Shown here in pieces: positions 39,137 through 53,391 of a stretch of DNA of 64,000 bases. Within the stretch, counting starts at the first letter, position 1; the number at the start of each line of letters is the position of its first letter. A program made the position numbers and the translations under genes. Source of the DNA: Powellomyces hirtus (lineage: Eukaryota; Chytridiomycota; Chytridiomycetes; Spizellomycetales; Powellomycetaceae); the NCBI GenBank assembly GCA_025526995.1, contig JAHLKG010000006.1:186001-250000 (forward strand), in the 5' to 3' direction. The notes beneath the pieces are model-generated. The model searched no databases. It saw only the letters and a list, made by a program, of their open reading frames with translations, and was not told the DNA's origin.

Positions 39137-40241
39137 TCAAGCAAGAGCATTGGCCAGGTTGAGGTTCACGCCATTAGTGGCAGGCTGAGCTGATGGCGCG
39201 TCAAGCTCCATGGTGGTCTACGCAACATATGGGGAGATGATCAAAAGCCGGGCTGCAAATTATGGAAAAGGAAGCGAACGTACCTCATCCTTCATGTAGG
39301 CTTCCATCTCGGCATCCAAGTCTTCCTGTGTTTTCGGTGTCCTCTTCTCCCTGCCGCCTTGGCGACCCTTGCGGACACCCCCGCGAGCGGGCACGTTTGA
39401 ACGACTTTCACAACAACCACAGTTTTAGATCTTTATGTCAAAATTAGCATAGTGAAACTAGTCACTCACCCGTTGCGCACACCCAGACCCTGACCTTGAC
39501 GACGCGGCGCGGCGGCGGAAGTTAATGCGGGCGCAGCATCAGCCTTCACTACGAGATCAATTTTCATTGGCTTGCCGTCCAACGCACGGTTGTGGTATTC
39601 GCGGATGGCATCTTGAGCGTGCTTGGCGGTGCGGAATATGACTGTGGCGACTCCTTTGGATTTGCCATTAGCGTTATAGTTGAGCTGCGCAGATCTTACT
39701 GGACCTTTGATGAAGAAAAGAACAGACACTTAGAACGAAGGACTTCATACATCATTCCCTCCCCGACGATGGACATACCGATCTGGCTAAACAATTCTCT
39801 AACATCGGACTCGGTGACATTCTGTCCGAGGTTCGAGACAACAAGTTGTCCACTTATGGCCGAAGATGGCGCTCCCCCTGAGCGGGACGAGCCGCTAGAA
39901 GCGTATGGACGCGAGCGATTGTCCTGGTTGCTGCGACGCTGGTTTCGCATCGCACCACCACCACCACCACCATTGCGTCGTCCACGGTTGGGCTTTGCTT
40001 CAATCTGTTAACCATCGAGGGAATAAGCGACCAGGAGGTGGAGGCAAATGTGGAAGGTAAAGGAATGACAGAGCGGGGTCGAAAGGTCAGAGGAGTTGAT
40101 TTCGTTTGTTGCCCTTCAAGAAGCTCGGAGGGATATCCCGAAATGCAAAGATCCAGCTGAGCTCCCGGGCACGCAAGGCACTGCACCACGTACAATTTGG
40201 TCAAGAGACATGTCCAACAATCCGTTCGAGTTAAGAGCCAT
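39137..40241 (-). CDS. YRA1: ALY/REF-type mRNA export adaptor
   Basis: Nuclear RNA-binding adaptor that loads the mRNA export receptor (Mex67/NXF1) onto spliced transcripts via TREX. Exons are 40241-40194, 40004-39779, 39704-39470, 39404-39284 and 39217-39137, giving 236 residues. The N-terminal UAP56-binding motif LDMSLDQIIEA is made across intron 1. A Gly/Arg box with seven Gly follows, then an RRM (GQLVVSNLGQNVTESDVREL ... GVATVIFRTAKHAQDAI), a basic Gly/Arg segment and a C-terminal second UAP56-binding box (TQEDLDAEMEAYM). Intron 1 is 189 bp, against 65-74 bp for the others. In budding yeast YRA1 autoregulates through an unusually long intron, so that contrast is notable. The gene is divergent from AP-1 mu. 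Confidence 0.93.
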
Positions 40242-41517
40242 TGTGGTGTTGTGTATTTGGCTCGTAGACTGGAAAAACTGTGTAGGCTTCGGGAAAGCTG
40301 ATGAGAGTGTAAGAACTTGATCCGCGTGCAGGAAAGCGGAGGGCCGCCAGACGCCAGAGGAGAATATGTATAGGATGCGAGCGGGCGAGCGGGCGAGGGA
40401 GGATGCGGAAGCCTCACCTGGTGCTGAAACGATAAAAGAGAATGAAGGGAGAGGGTGCGGACGGGGCGGATGTTGATTGTTTGTCTGTGCCTCGAAATGG
40501 ATCTTTTAGTTTAGCGGTTTCGCGCGAACGTTTCGCCTGTGAAGACAGCGGGACGGTCGCTGCTGCCCAGGTGGCTGGATTGGATTGACGGATAACTCGG
40601 ATCAATCCTTGGTACACGTATGTCAAAGCCACACACATCCTGTCAATGTTGAAGCCATCTGCCTGACTGCGTTATTCTATGATATACATGGGTATGCCTT
40701 TCAAAACGGAGTACATCACTAACTCAGACAAGTCTAAGGACTGTTTTTTGGCTACATGATCCGTACTGTTATGCTTTCATATTCCAACCTGCAAGATACT
40801 GAAGAGGAAGCAGCCCTTTCTATGAGCCTTCCTGTCGCTCTTCTAACCCTAACCCTACTCGACAGGGAAGCAAAACCACCAGCCCTCAGCGATTCACTCC
40901 GTTGTGATCGCGCAGCCGTCCATGTACACTTCAAACTCGATTTCGTAGCCCTATGGACCACAGGTGCCATCCGGGAAGTTACGGGGAGCATGTGAAGGAC
41001 TCATCTGGGAGTTGAGGTAGCTGATAAGCTCACACCTGCTGCCTCTGAATAGCGCAACAATTTGCGAGATGGGCAAGAGCTGCAGAGCGCCCTCAGAAGC
41101 TGCGGCTAAGTGTTGTTTGCAATACAAGTTGCAAGTGTTCGATGCAATATACCCTTCCAGCGCAAAGCGCCAACCTTCTGATTGACCTCGCAAGAGTAAC
41201 CAAAGTCATCTGCATGCCCACATTCTGAGAGCCAAGACCTCGCTCAGGGAGAATCGCATGTATGCAAGGGTAAAACCTACCTGTATATGCAGCGGGCAGG
41301 GTTGAGAGATGTGTTCACTCAAAACTCATCAGCGAACCATACTGGAATACTAAATGTAGCATGCTTACGCTCCAACACATTGCTCCCCCGATCCCTGACT
41401 TGCGCGCAACATCGGCCGCACACAATAGCAATTCTCAGAGGAGGACGGGAGCAATAGCGCTCACTACAGCCTTTCGTTCTCCATATTCCCGTCTCCCGCT
41501 CTTATCTGTTGGTGAAA
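40242..41517. other. Spacer between divergent genes, with one weak ORF
   Basis: About 1.3 kb. Minus-strand 41193-40951 is open for 80 codons with a Cys-containing, protein-like sequence (EGYIASNTCNLYCKQH). A further open stretch downstream begins at a possible acceptor (GYEIEFEVYMDG). I could not join them into a supported model. A short telomere-like tract of two AACCCT units lies near 40845. Confidence 0.3.
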
Positions 41518-43542
41518 ATGGTGGCCAGCGCCTTGTTTATTCTCGATGTCAAGGGCAAGGTGATGGTTTTCTGCCCGCCGCGTCGTGAAGAGCCTTCAAC
41601 TGACGTTAGAGGTATTTGGTGACCGCAATGCATACAGGTCCTTATATCCCGCAACTACCGCGGGGATATACCCATGTCGGCAGTCGAGAAGTTTATGCCG
41701 CTAATTCTTGAAGCTGAGGAAGAGGAGCAGACGCCAACTCCTATAATGTCGTCGGAAGATGGCATCCATTTTCTTTATGTCAAGCACAACAACTTATATT
41801 GTATGTTGGACCATGAGCAAGCGCGGAGAGAGCACGGGGATGCTATATTGGCGTGATTCCTGAAGCTCCTTTTTGTTGGTCACTTGTAGTGCTCGCCATG
41901 ACGAGGAAGAACTCAAACGCAGCGACGATATTGCTCTTCCTGCATAAACTGATTGAGGTGAAGACTGCATCAAAAGACGGAATGTCAGCACCATTGGATT
42001 TTGATCAATTGTCTTGTTGTGCTTTCGAAGGTATTCAAGGAATACTTCAAAGAGCTGGAAGAAGAGTCGATCAGAGACAACTTCGTCATCATCTACGAAC
42101 TGCTGGATGAAATGATGGATTTTGGATACCCGCAAACGACCGAGTCCAAAATCTTGCAAGAGTGCGTTTCTGCTCAAAGTGACTTTGAATCAGCAATTAC
42201 ACGCTCTTACTTTTTCACAGGTACATCACGCAAGAGTCGTACAAGCTCGAAAGCCAGCCACGCCTTCCGATGGCAGTGACAAATGCGGTATCTTGGCGAG
42301 CGGAAGGCATCAAATACCGGAAAAACGAGGTGTTCCTGGATGTTGTGGAGTCAGTAAATCTGCTTGTCAACGCGAATGGAAATGTTTTGCGGAGCGAAAT
42401 CTTGGGCGCTGTAAAGATGAAGTGCTACTTGAGCGGGATGCCGGATGTGAGACTGGGACTGAACGACAAGGTCCTGTTCGAGAGCACAGGGCGAAGTACG
42501 TGAACAAGCAGGTGAAACAAGTCGCGCACATATGGACCGCATGTCTGATTGGGCACATTTTGATTAGCGGCTGGAAAAGGAAAGGCCGTGGAAATGGAGG
42601 ACATGAAGTTTCACCAATGTGTACGCCTCGCGCGTTTCGAGACAGATCGCACAATCTCATTCATCCCTCCGGATGGAGAGTTTGAGCTGATGTCGTATCG
42701 CTTGAACACGCAGGTATGAAAGAATCACGATAATATATCTATCTTTCCCTTGTACTGACGCGGTGCCGCAGGTGAAACCGCTTATCTGGTGCGAAGCGGT
42801 AATAGAAGCCCACAGCGGCTCCAGAGTTGAGTACATGATCAAGGTACAGTGTGTACTCACTGAGCACTCAACAATTCGTGACGTACTTATCCGAAATGGT
42901 GCGACTAGGCGAAAGCGCAGTTCAAGAGAAGGTCTACAGCGAATAATGTGGAAATCATCATACCTGTCCCGGAAGACGCTGACACCCCAAAGTTCAAGGT
43001 AATTTGCTCTTCACCCCATCTTGACACAGACATCAAATGACACCCGCTCTCCACGATAGTGCACTGTGGGTTCCGTAACATACGCCCCAGAAAAAAATGC
43101 AGCGGTTTGGAAGATCAAGCAGTTCCCAGGAGGAAAAGATTACATGATGCGTGCTCATTTCGGTCTACCCAGCGTTCGCAGCGGTATGTTGAATCGTGTA
43201 TGTCCATTGTTGACTGTCCATACGAACTCTGAAGTTCTTCTCTTATTTCTCTCACAGATGACCCAAACAAGCGGCCGCCAATCTCCGTCAAGTACGAGAT
43301 TCCATACTTTACTGTATCTGGAATACAAGTGCGCTACCTGAAGGTTGTTGACAAGAGCGGGTACCAGGCTTTCCCATGGGTGAGATATATCACTCAAAAC
43401 GGAGGTAATATTGAGATTCGAACAGTGAGAGTTGGCACATTCCTTTGACCTATGCTAACACCGCTTTCCACTCGCCTTATCACTAGACTACTTCTTGCGA
43501 CTCCCTGAGCCAGTAAAGACCTCAAAACTGGGTACAATCTGA
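41518..43542 (+). CDS. APM1: AP-1 adaptor complex subunit mu-1
   Basis: Medium chain of the AP-1 clathrin adaptor, which sorts cargo between trans-Golgi and endosomes. Eleven exons splice cleanly: 41518-41559, 41638-41800, 41890-41957, 42031-42161, 42221-42495, 42568-42713, 42772-42843, 42909-42998, 43060-43183, 43258-43404 and 43487-43542, giving 437 residues. The longin-like N-terminal domain (ALFILDVKGKVLISRNYRGD) is followed by the signature ELEEESIRDNFVIIYELLDE and by TNAVSWRAEGIKYRKNEVFL. The mu-homology domain that binds YxxPhi sorting signals follows (EFELMSYRLNTQVKPLIW, FPGGKDYMMRAHFGLPSV) and ends YITQNGDYFLRLPEP. The last intron, starting within a Gly codon, restores the usual NGDY. 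Length matches the family. Confidence 0.96.
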
Positions 43543-43761
43543 TGCTATCTAAATCCATCCATCCCTTATCACTTGCACCCCTTACTTTGTGCTGCCTTCT
43601 GTTCCGTACATTTCGGGAACAATCAAACAACATAGCATCGCGCAAACTTGCTAGTCAGTTTCCTTTACGTGGGTCGTTGCACCACAAAGATATCAGTGCC
43701 GTGCCGATGAATAGTTGCAGAATTTGTGAACTTGTCGTTGGACAACGACCTTTGGCTTTCT

Positions 43762-44244
43762 TCAAGTCATCTTCTTGATGATGAATTCGCATTGAGGGTA
43801 ATCGCCAATCAGATCCTCATATTTGAAGAGCTCGTATTCATGGAAGTCGAATGCTGGTGCAACGGCGCAAGAAACGAGAGCGTATCCATGGTCATCACGA
43901 AGGCAGGAGCCGAATATGGTTTTTCCTGAAACGACACGGAACGGCTCGTCCCCTTTTTCGATGTCCGGGCCAAGAGGCAATTCCCGATGTCCTTGCTGGT
44001 CCAAAATATGTATCGTGACTGCGCTGCCTTCGTGGAAGTACCAGCACTCGTCCGATTGTATACGGTGGAAGCGCGAAACGTTGCCCGCGGTGATCAGAAA
44101 GTAGATGGAACTGAGCGACTTGTTCTCGGCTTCCCCAGTTTTCCCGCTTGATCGGAAGGTTTCACGGAAAAACCCACCCTCGGGATGCGGCTGTAGGTCG
44201 AGTCGTTTGATCAATTCCTGGGCTCTCTTCGGTAGATCGCTCAT
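43762..44244 (-). CDS. Cupin-fold DUF985 (Cupin_5) protein
   Basis: A 160-residue protein starting at the ATG at 44244 (MSDLPKRAQELIKRL); the frame is open 30 codons further to an ATG at 44334, but that extension is not family-like. The diagnostic N-terminal block LQPHPEGGFFRETFRS is followed by SSIYFLITAGNVSRFHRIQSDE, WYFHEGSAVTIHIL and a terminal YPQCEFIIKK, which is the full Cupin_5 single-domain layout. The His/Glu residues of the jelly roll (HPEGG, FHRI, YFHEG) are present. The biochemical role of most DUF985 proteins is not settled, so none is assigned. The gene is intronless and converges on AP-1 mu 219 bp away. Confidence 0.88.
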   Translation of the reverse strand: MSDLPKRAQELIKRLDLQPHPEGGFFRETFRSSGKTGEAENKSLSSIYFLITAGNVSRFHRIQSDECWYFHEGSAVTIHILDQQGHRELPLGPDIEKGDEPFRVVSGKTIFGSCLRDDHGYALVSCAVAPAFDFHEYELFKYEDLIGDYPQCEFIIKKMT

Positions 44245-44382
44245 GGCCTGAAAGTCCAGTATTGAGTGAAGATCGTGGCAAAATCTGGGAGGAACCTGCG
44301 ACTCCTGAAGTGCTGATGTACTTCTAGACTTCAACTGCAGCCCATGTCGGCAGAATTGTGAAGAATAACGCGTTCGTTTACA

Positions 44383-44458
44383 CAGTCCCTGGTCGAAAGT
44401 CAGCGACTGCGATAATCACGGTGGACTGGGTGGTCCGCTGACTTTTGACCGGGGACTG
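44383..44458. mobile_element. Short foldback (MITE-like) inverted repeat
   Basis: Two 23-bp arms (44383-44405 and 44436-44458) are inverted copies matching at 21 of 23 positions, around a 30-bp loop. The arm begins CAGTCCC and contains GTCRAAAGT, which resembles the terminal repeats of Tc1/mariner elements. A clear TA target duplication is not seen. The element lies upstream of the cupin gene. It could be a residual miniature element or a plain hairpin. Confidence 0.5.
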
Positions 44459-45026
44459 CACTTCTACGTCTTTCGGTCCGACCTCATTGTCGTCGACAAT
44501 CTCGTTTCTAGCAAAGATAATTGTCTCTCATGTGTTCCTATACGTGTCTCACTATGTTCCTTTGCTCATGGTCGTGTTGGGAGAAATCGCGCTTTGAGTG
44601 GTTGCCAATTGAAGTTTTTCGAGAGGTGTTACTAAATCCCGCTTAGGAAGGGCAAGCCAAAGTAAACCGTGATGCACTTATTGTAATAGATTGTGAGAAA
44701 GGTACCTTCACAGTACGTTGTCTTCCACGTGGCTGGCAGTAGAAGCCTGGACTGTAGAACCGTGAGGGTTGGTGCAACAACGTTATTTACTGTTCGCACA
44801 GCGTTTGGGTTTTTTGAGGCTACGAGCAGGCTAGAAGGGATAGTGGACCCTAGGAAGCCTCTCTTGCTCACAGTTTGGCCGGGATGGTGGGTGAAAGGCT
44901 AAATGTCGGAACGTTGTGCCCATAATAGTGTTGTGCCGATCTGCTTAAGCCGCTGCCGTTTCATTTCGGGCACTTCGGGGATGAGTTGGGCAAACGACTT
45001 GAATCGACCTAGAATACCATAAAAAC
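44459..45026. other. Spacer upstream of the BioF-like gene
   Basis: About 570 bp with a 79-codon minus frame (44632-44871) that shows no domain. Nothing else is supported. Confidence 0.55.
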
Positions 45027-46490
45027 ATGCCAGCCACTGCTGTGGGGACCCCTTCTCCTACTTTATCGCCTTTGATCCCGAGAATACCCACACCGCCCAT
45101 GCGAGACGCGGACACAACAACCCCGGTAAAATTCACGGACTCTCTGTCGAAGGCCTTGTCAAAGCGTCGTGCGCAAAAGCTGCTACGGACAACCCCAGTT
45201 CCGGCTTCGGGATTGGTAGACTTCAGCTCAAACGATTATCTTGGTCTAGCGACCTCGGGCAACCTCAAGGAGGTCTTTCTGGAGCGCCTTACGGCAGCAC
45301 ACCGCGGAGACAATGTCCAGACTGGCCCTGGCGTCTCTCCTATGGCTCTGGGCGCAACAGGTTCACGGCTTCTGTCGGGCAATTCAGTGCAGGCGCTAGA
45401 ATTGGAGAGGTTCCTCGCAGATTACCATAACGCACCTTCGGCACTGCTCTTCAACAGCGGATACGACGCGAATTTGTCTTTACTGTCTACGTTACCGGAG
45501 CCGCAGAACGGCGCGATCGTGTACGATGAATACGTGCATGCGTCCATGCACGATGGCATCAAATTGGGAAGAGCGGGATATCGCCGCGCTTTTAAACATA
45601 ACGATGTCGAGGACTTGGCAAGGATATTGGACGAGCTTTTGTCACCGCCACCGTCATCGCCGTCTATAGAGACATTGGTCACAGCGTCAGCAAAGCCCAA
45701 GTGTAAAACGGTTGTGGTGGCGGTCGAGTCACTGTACTCAATGGACGGTGACATGGCGCCATTGACGGAGATTGTTCAACTTCTTGCAACGTACGGCGGG
45801 CGCGCGGTCCTCATCGTCGACGAAGCGCACTCTACTGGGACAATAGGTCCTGGCGGAAGAGGGCTTGTTTCGGCCCTCGGTCTGGAAAACCAGGTGTTTG
45901 CGCGTCTGCACACTTTTGGCAAAGCCGTCGGCGCGCATGGCGCCGTCGTGCTGGGGCCACCTGTGCTCCGGGACTATCTGGTGAACTACGCTAGACCTTT
46001 GGTATATTCGACTATGACGTCGCCACATGCGCTCGTTGCGATAGCATGTGCATTCGAGCATCTACTTCAGCATGCGGATGTTCTGCAAAAGCGGTTGAGC
46101 ACCTTGGTCCAAACGTTTCGGAGAGAAGTTGGCATCTTGCCGGACGGCTCGTATTTGTTGCCGTCAAACACCATGATTCAGGGGATTGTCTTTCCAGGTA
46201 AACTCCCCGCTTTACTTCCTGATTCATAGCTGTTCACTCACTCACCCGTTTGCTATACAAATGTAGGCAACGCCAATGTGGTGACTCTCTGCACACTCAT
46301 CCAGTCGAGGGGTTTCGACGTCCGTCCCATTCGTTCCCCAACTGTTCCCATTGGCACCGAACGCGTGCGCGTTTGCCTGCATGCCAACAATACCCCTGAA
46401 CAGATCGCGGCGCTGGCGGTTGCAGTGCGATGGGCACTGAGCCAGATGCGTGCTGTGGCCTCTGCGCCGCGAATGCACCCACGGCTGTAG
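45027..46490 (+). CDS. 8-amino-7-oxononanoate synthase (BioF-type PLP enzyme)
   Basis: Alpha-oxoamine synthase family: condenses pimeloyl-CoA with alanine in the first committed step of biotin synthesis. Exons 45027-46197 and 46267-46490 give 464 residues. Diagnostic features are the short form without a membrane anchor, DFSSNDYLGLA near the N-terminus, GATGSRLLSGN, VESLYSMDGDMAPL, the PLP aspartate in LIVDEAHSTGTIG, and the Schiff-base lysine in HTFGKAVGAHG (Lys about 299). The C-terminal domain after the intron is typical (RGFDVRPIRSPTVPIGTERV). Serine palmitoyltransferase and ALA synthase share the fold but are longer or carry targeting domains. The final three residues are PRL, a non-canonical variant of the peroxisomal PTS1 signal. 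Confidence 0.87.
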
Positions 46491-46933
46491 ACCATGTCAT
46501 CATATCATTTGACGAAGCGTAAAGATAGCATGGAGATAGAACCTAGCAGCATCTCACGACTAGATCTTGGACATACAATTTGACATCCACATTTATTTAC
46601 ACACTCCGATCATGACATCTGCATTAAAAACCACAGTGGTGACTCAGACCGCAAGAATATCCATTCTGCTCTTAATATGTCTGCCCGCTGATCTTGGTGA
46701 TGTTTAGGTAAAAGCCTGCGGTTATACGCCGGGTTTGGTTCTTCGACAGTCACATTGTTCAAGTACTAGCCGTTTGAAGGCGTCTTAAAATATCGGCATA
46801 CGGATTGCCCAAGACATTACCCGAGCGGCTTCCTCAGGCACAGTACGATATGGGCATATACGCCAGATCCTTTTGATCGGGGCAAGCCACTGAAGATGGA
46901 GGGCGACTGATCGGGCGATCTACAGCCGAACGC

Positions 46934-48016
46934 TCAATCCTCAACAAACAAGTGATCCCATTGTTCGTCTAGCTCAACCCCACCATGCCTGTAACTCAAG
47001 ACAGTGGGGTCCAGCTCGGCAATACGCACAATCGCCTCGGCCGGGAGCTTGTCCCGCAATGCATGCCTCAACAGCACCTTTTTAAATGCCACTGCAACCC
47101 CACTTGGCACGTCGAACAAAGTCTCAAAGTGTGAAGCTTTGATCGACGTCGCAAAGCCAATCACGAGCTCAATTTGGTGAACGTGCGTGGAACACATCAA
47201 TCCTTCCATTCCCCAGTGGGCGATGCACGGCTCGACCGTACTCTTCCAACGCAGGGTCCTCCGGAAACTGACACACCTGGTCCTCGCCGTCATATCAATG
47301 TTCATATTCCCACCATCCTCGATAAGAGTCTTTAGGGGACGAGGGCGCTTCTGGGGGTTAGATCCTGGTGCAACAAAAGCGAGCCTTCAGGTCCTGGTCG
47401 CCGCAAGGGATCTCCGGGGTACCGCTGTCGGCGGAGCAGTTGGCGACTCCGATACGTTGCGCGATTTGTCGATCGCGTGCTGTCCTGCACCAATCCAGTG
47501 TCACGGTTCCCCAAGATGATCCTGCATTCGCATCGGGTTCACTGACCGGGCTCCGTCCCAGCATATGAAGGTACTGCGCGCCCACAACAGGTCCGGGTCG
47601 GGCTCGGCCAGTGCTACGGCTATGCTTGTACATCTCCACGCGGCCCTCGTTGATCTCCTCCCACGCATCTGTATTGACCATCTGTACTGGACGCAAGTGA
47701 CTCAAACTTGGTCACAGGAAAGGAGTCTTCGATGTATCTCTTCAATGCCTCCCGGTACGTTTCTGGCCACTCAAGCCACGGCGTACTTTCGACGGCACGT
47801 TATTCGTATATCTCGCTTCCATTTTGTCGTTCTGTACCTTGAAACCGGGACTGCATCGTTGCAAAACACAGTTGAGTGGGACAAGGGGCGCCGCATGGAG
47901 GTTGGGGAACCTCGTTGCAGCATCGATGGCAAGCTACCGATTAATCTCATGCCTGCGTTCTGCGGCATGCTCCCCGTCTGTCTTCTTTGGCGAGCCAACG
48001 TCCGACATGCATGCAA
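46934..48016 (-). pseudogene. Decayed or badly resolved coding locus
   Basis: The minus strand shows protein-like segments that do not join into one frame: ESTPWLEWPETYREALKRYI near 47760, NTDAWEEINEGRVEMYKHS near 47660, and a terminal open frame (47305-46934) ending ELDEQWDHLFVED. Trying GT-AG junctions did not produce a continuous product, and the coding signal appears to switch frame, as in a pseudogene. I recognise no family. It lies between the convergent BioF-type gene and the divergent MCM3 gene. Confidence 0.3.
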
Positions 48017-48213
48017 ACTTTGGAGGGAGTGACAGAAACCTGTTCACGGTCCAACTGTGACAAAAAAGTTAGCGGACCGTGTCAGAGGCCTTTATCTAGT
48101 ATCCGGACAAGCGGTTTCTTACCTGTCCGAAACTCGGACATGTGCCCCCTGCTTTCCTCTTCCCTTCTGCCCCTTCTTCTCCCCACACATTCATTTGGAG
48201 TAACGACACAAAA

Positions 48214-51535
<3,322 letters not shown>

Positions 51536-51679
51536 ATTTTTGTCTGTAATGGTCGGGCGTGATGGAGACTTTTCTTCTTTTGTTTTTGTTTGTGTGTATA
51601 TACATTAAATTTTGTTTCTTACTCGGATGCGCGGCCCCTCTTTGCTGCTGAATCTATCTCAATAAGAGTGCACTGGGAG

Positions 51680-52657
51680 TTAATCGGTATATGAGATTTG
51701 GGCTAATTCGTCTTGAAAACGGGTTTGAGCAACTGCCTCCGTTTCCTTGATGACCACAGCCACAATTTTCTGCGTAAAAGAAGGAGAAGAAAAGAATGCG
51801 CGACTTAGATGAGTCACGCAACGCCATATATGTCGAGAATTTTCAACGGGGGCGTTCCCGCACCTTTATCTTCCCGTCAATCTTCATCCAAATGTCCACA
51901 TACGCCTGCTTGCGCAAGGCATCGGGTGTATCGAGAAATTTCTCGTACGCGGCGGCCAGGATCTCAAAAAAGGCGAACAGTGTTTGGTGATAATCGAATT
52001 CAAACGGCTGATGGTAGCGAGCACAGAGCAGAAGAGAAAAAAGAACATGTGTGTTGATCAAATGTGTCACAGTACTGTAAACATGGTGTGTCGTGGACTG
52101 TGTTTACCATGTGGGGCATGTCTAGGGAGTTGTCAGCGTTGGCTTCTTGCGAGGAGTTGGAGACTCCTTGTTCGCTTATATTGCGGGAGTTCCGACTGGA
52201 GAATATTCGTTTCTGAGGCAAGCTAGGATAAGCCCAAGAAGATTTTGCGCAAAAAAAATACCCCCTGCGAAAAGGGAAAGTCACAGCTTTTCGAATTCGA
52301 TTTCCATACCATTCGTTCTCTGGCGTTTTTGTCCGAGGGCTCTGTCTCGTATTCTGACATGAGTTGGCTGAACGCGCGGACATAGTCGCCAGCGTTGGGA
52401 ATGCCGAGCAGGGCCCCCATCTTCAGACCCAACGCGAACCACTTGAGCACGCGTTTTCTGATCTTGACCGCGTCATCACTGGAGGGTCCGCCGGTGGGCG
52501 CAAGGTCGTCGGGGGTCAGCAAGACGGTGCCAAGGTAGGGCGTCGTTCCGTCGTGGACGCTGCAGATGTAGCGGAAGGTGGCAATGCGTCGGCGGAGGTA
52601 GTCGAGCACGGGCAGGCCGGACGCGCCCTCTGGAAAGTAGAGGTCGGACTGGTCCAT
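51680..52657 (-). CDS. 193-residue protein of unknown function with one long intron
   Basis: Exons 52657-52310, 52007-51864 and 51769-51680 join in phase 0 to give a soluble, mostly helical protein (MDQSDLYFPEGASGLPVL... ending AQISYTD). Distinct motifs are PFEFDYHQTLFAFFEIL and KWFALGLKMGALLGIP. No signal peptide or membrane helix is seen. I do not recognise the family. Intron 1 is 302 bp, about four times the local norm, while intron 2 is 94 bp. The clean frame continuity over three exons supports a real gene. It converges on MCM3, 145 bp away. Confidence 0.65.
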
Positions 52658-53133
52658 GACATTGCTGAATAAAAACGCTTATAGAATGGGGGAACCGGGT
52701 TTCCCCGCGGGGAGTCTCAGGAACGCTTTACAAAGGAGACGGACGCATGAACGCTCTTCCATAATGACAGGATGGACTGAACACCAGGTCCGTGGGGTCG
52801 GTAACCCCGTGAAACAGACGGCAACATTCCCTTCGAACGCCACTATATATAGCCATTCTAGATGGGACGAGAGATACTAAAAACAGGGTCTTAGTCAGGA
52901 ATAGCAAAGTGGCTGCAAAAGATGAGACTTTTCTGGGGAGAGACGTTCGTTCACCTTGTTGATGGATGGATTGCCCTCCCATTCCCATATCAATACTATC
53001 CCATACTAGCATATAGTCGCCTGCCAGTAGATATCATAGTAGTGTTTGTCTGTTTGTTTACAATTGACGCGTCTGTCACTCAGGCCTGGTTTTTTCTTAT
53101 TTGAGATCACTTTTGAACGAGAAATCAATTAGT
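52658..53133. other. Spacer before the Harbinger island
   Basis: About 475 bp with no supported gene. A plus frame at 52922-53104 is short and AT-driven. Confidence 0.55.
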
Positions 53134-53148
53134 AAAAGTCACGTTTCT
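53134..53148. repeat. 15-bp repeat, left copy
   Basis: AAAAGTCACGTTTCT, identical to 58977-58991 in direct orientation. Its first ten bases recur inverted at 59202-59211. It is a candidate terminal or subterminal transposase-binding site. Confidence 0.5.
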
Positions 53149-53391
53149 GTCATGTGCTTTTTGAGATGGTAATGGGCCAACAGCCTGTTACACACAACTC
53201 TGGACCGCGTCTCAAAACACGTTCTCAAACACGATTTCAAAAAAGGCCGTTTTTGCAGTTATAATCAAAAAGTTGGAACTCAAATATTAACAGTTTTTGC
53301 ACCCCTTTTGAAACTCCTTTTGACATACGGCCATCTCAAACACGATTTCAAAATGAGTTTTTACTGTTTTGATGCCGTACCTCTTCCGGTG

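Noticed and set aside
40842..40858. Telomere-like AACCCT repeats
   Set aside because: Only about two units; far too short to indicate a former chromosome end.
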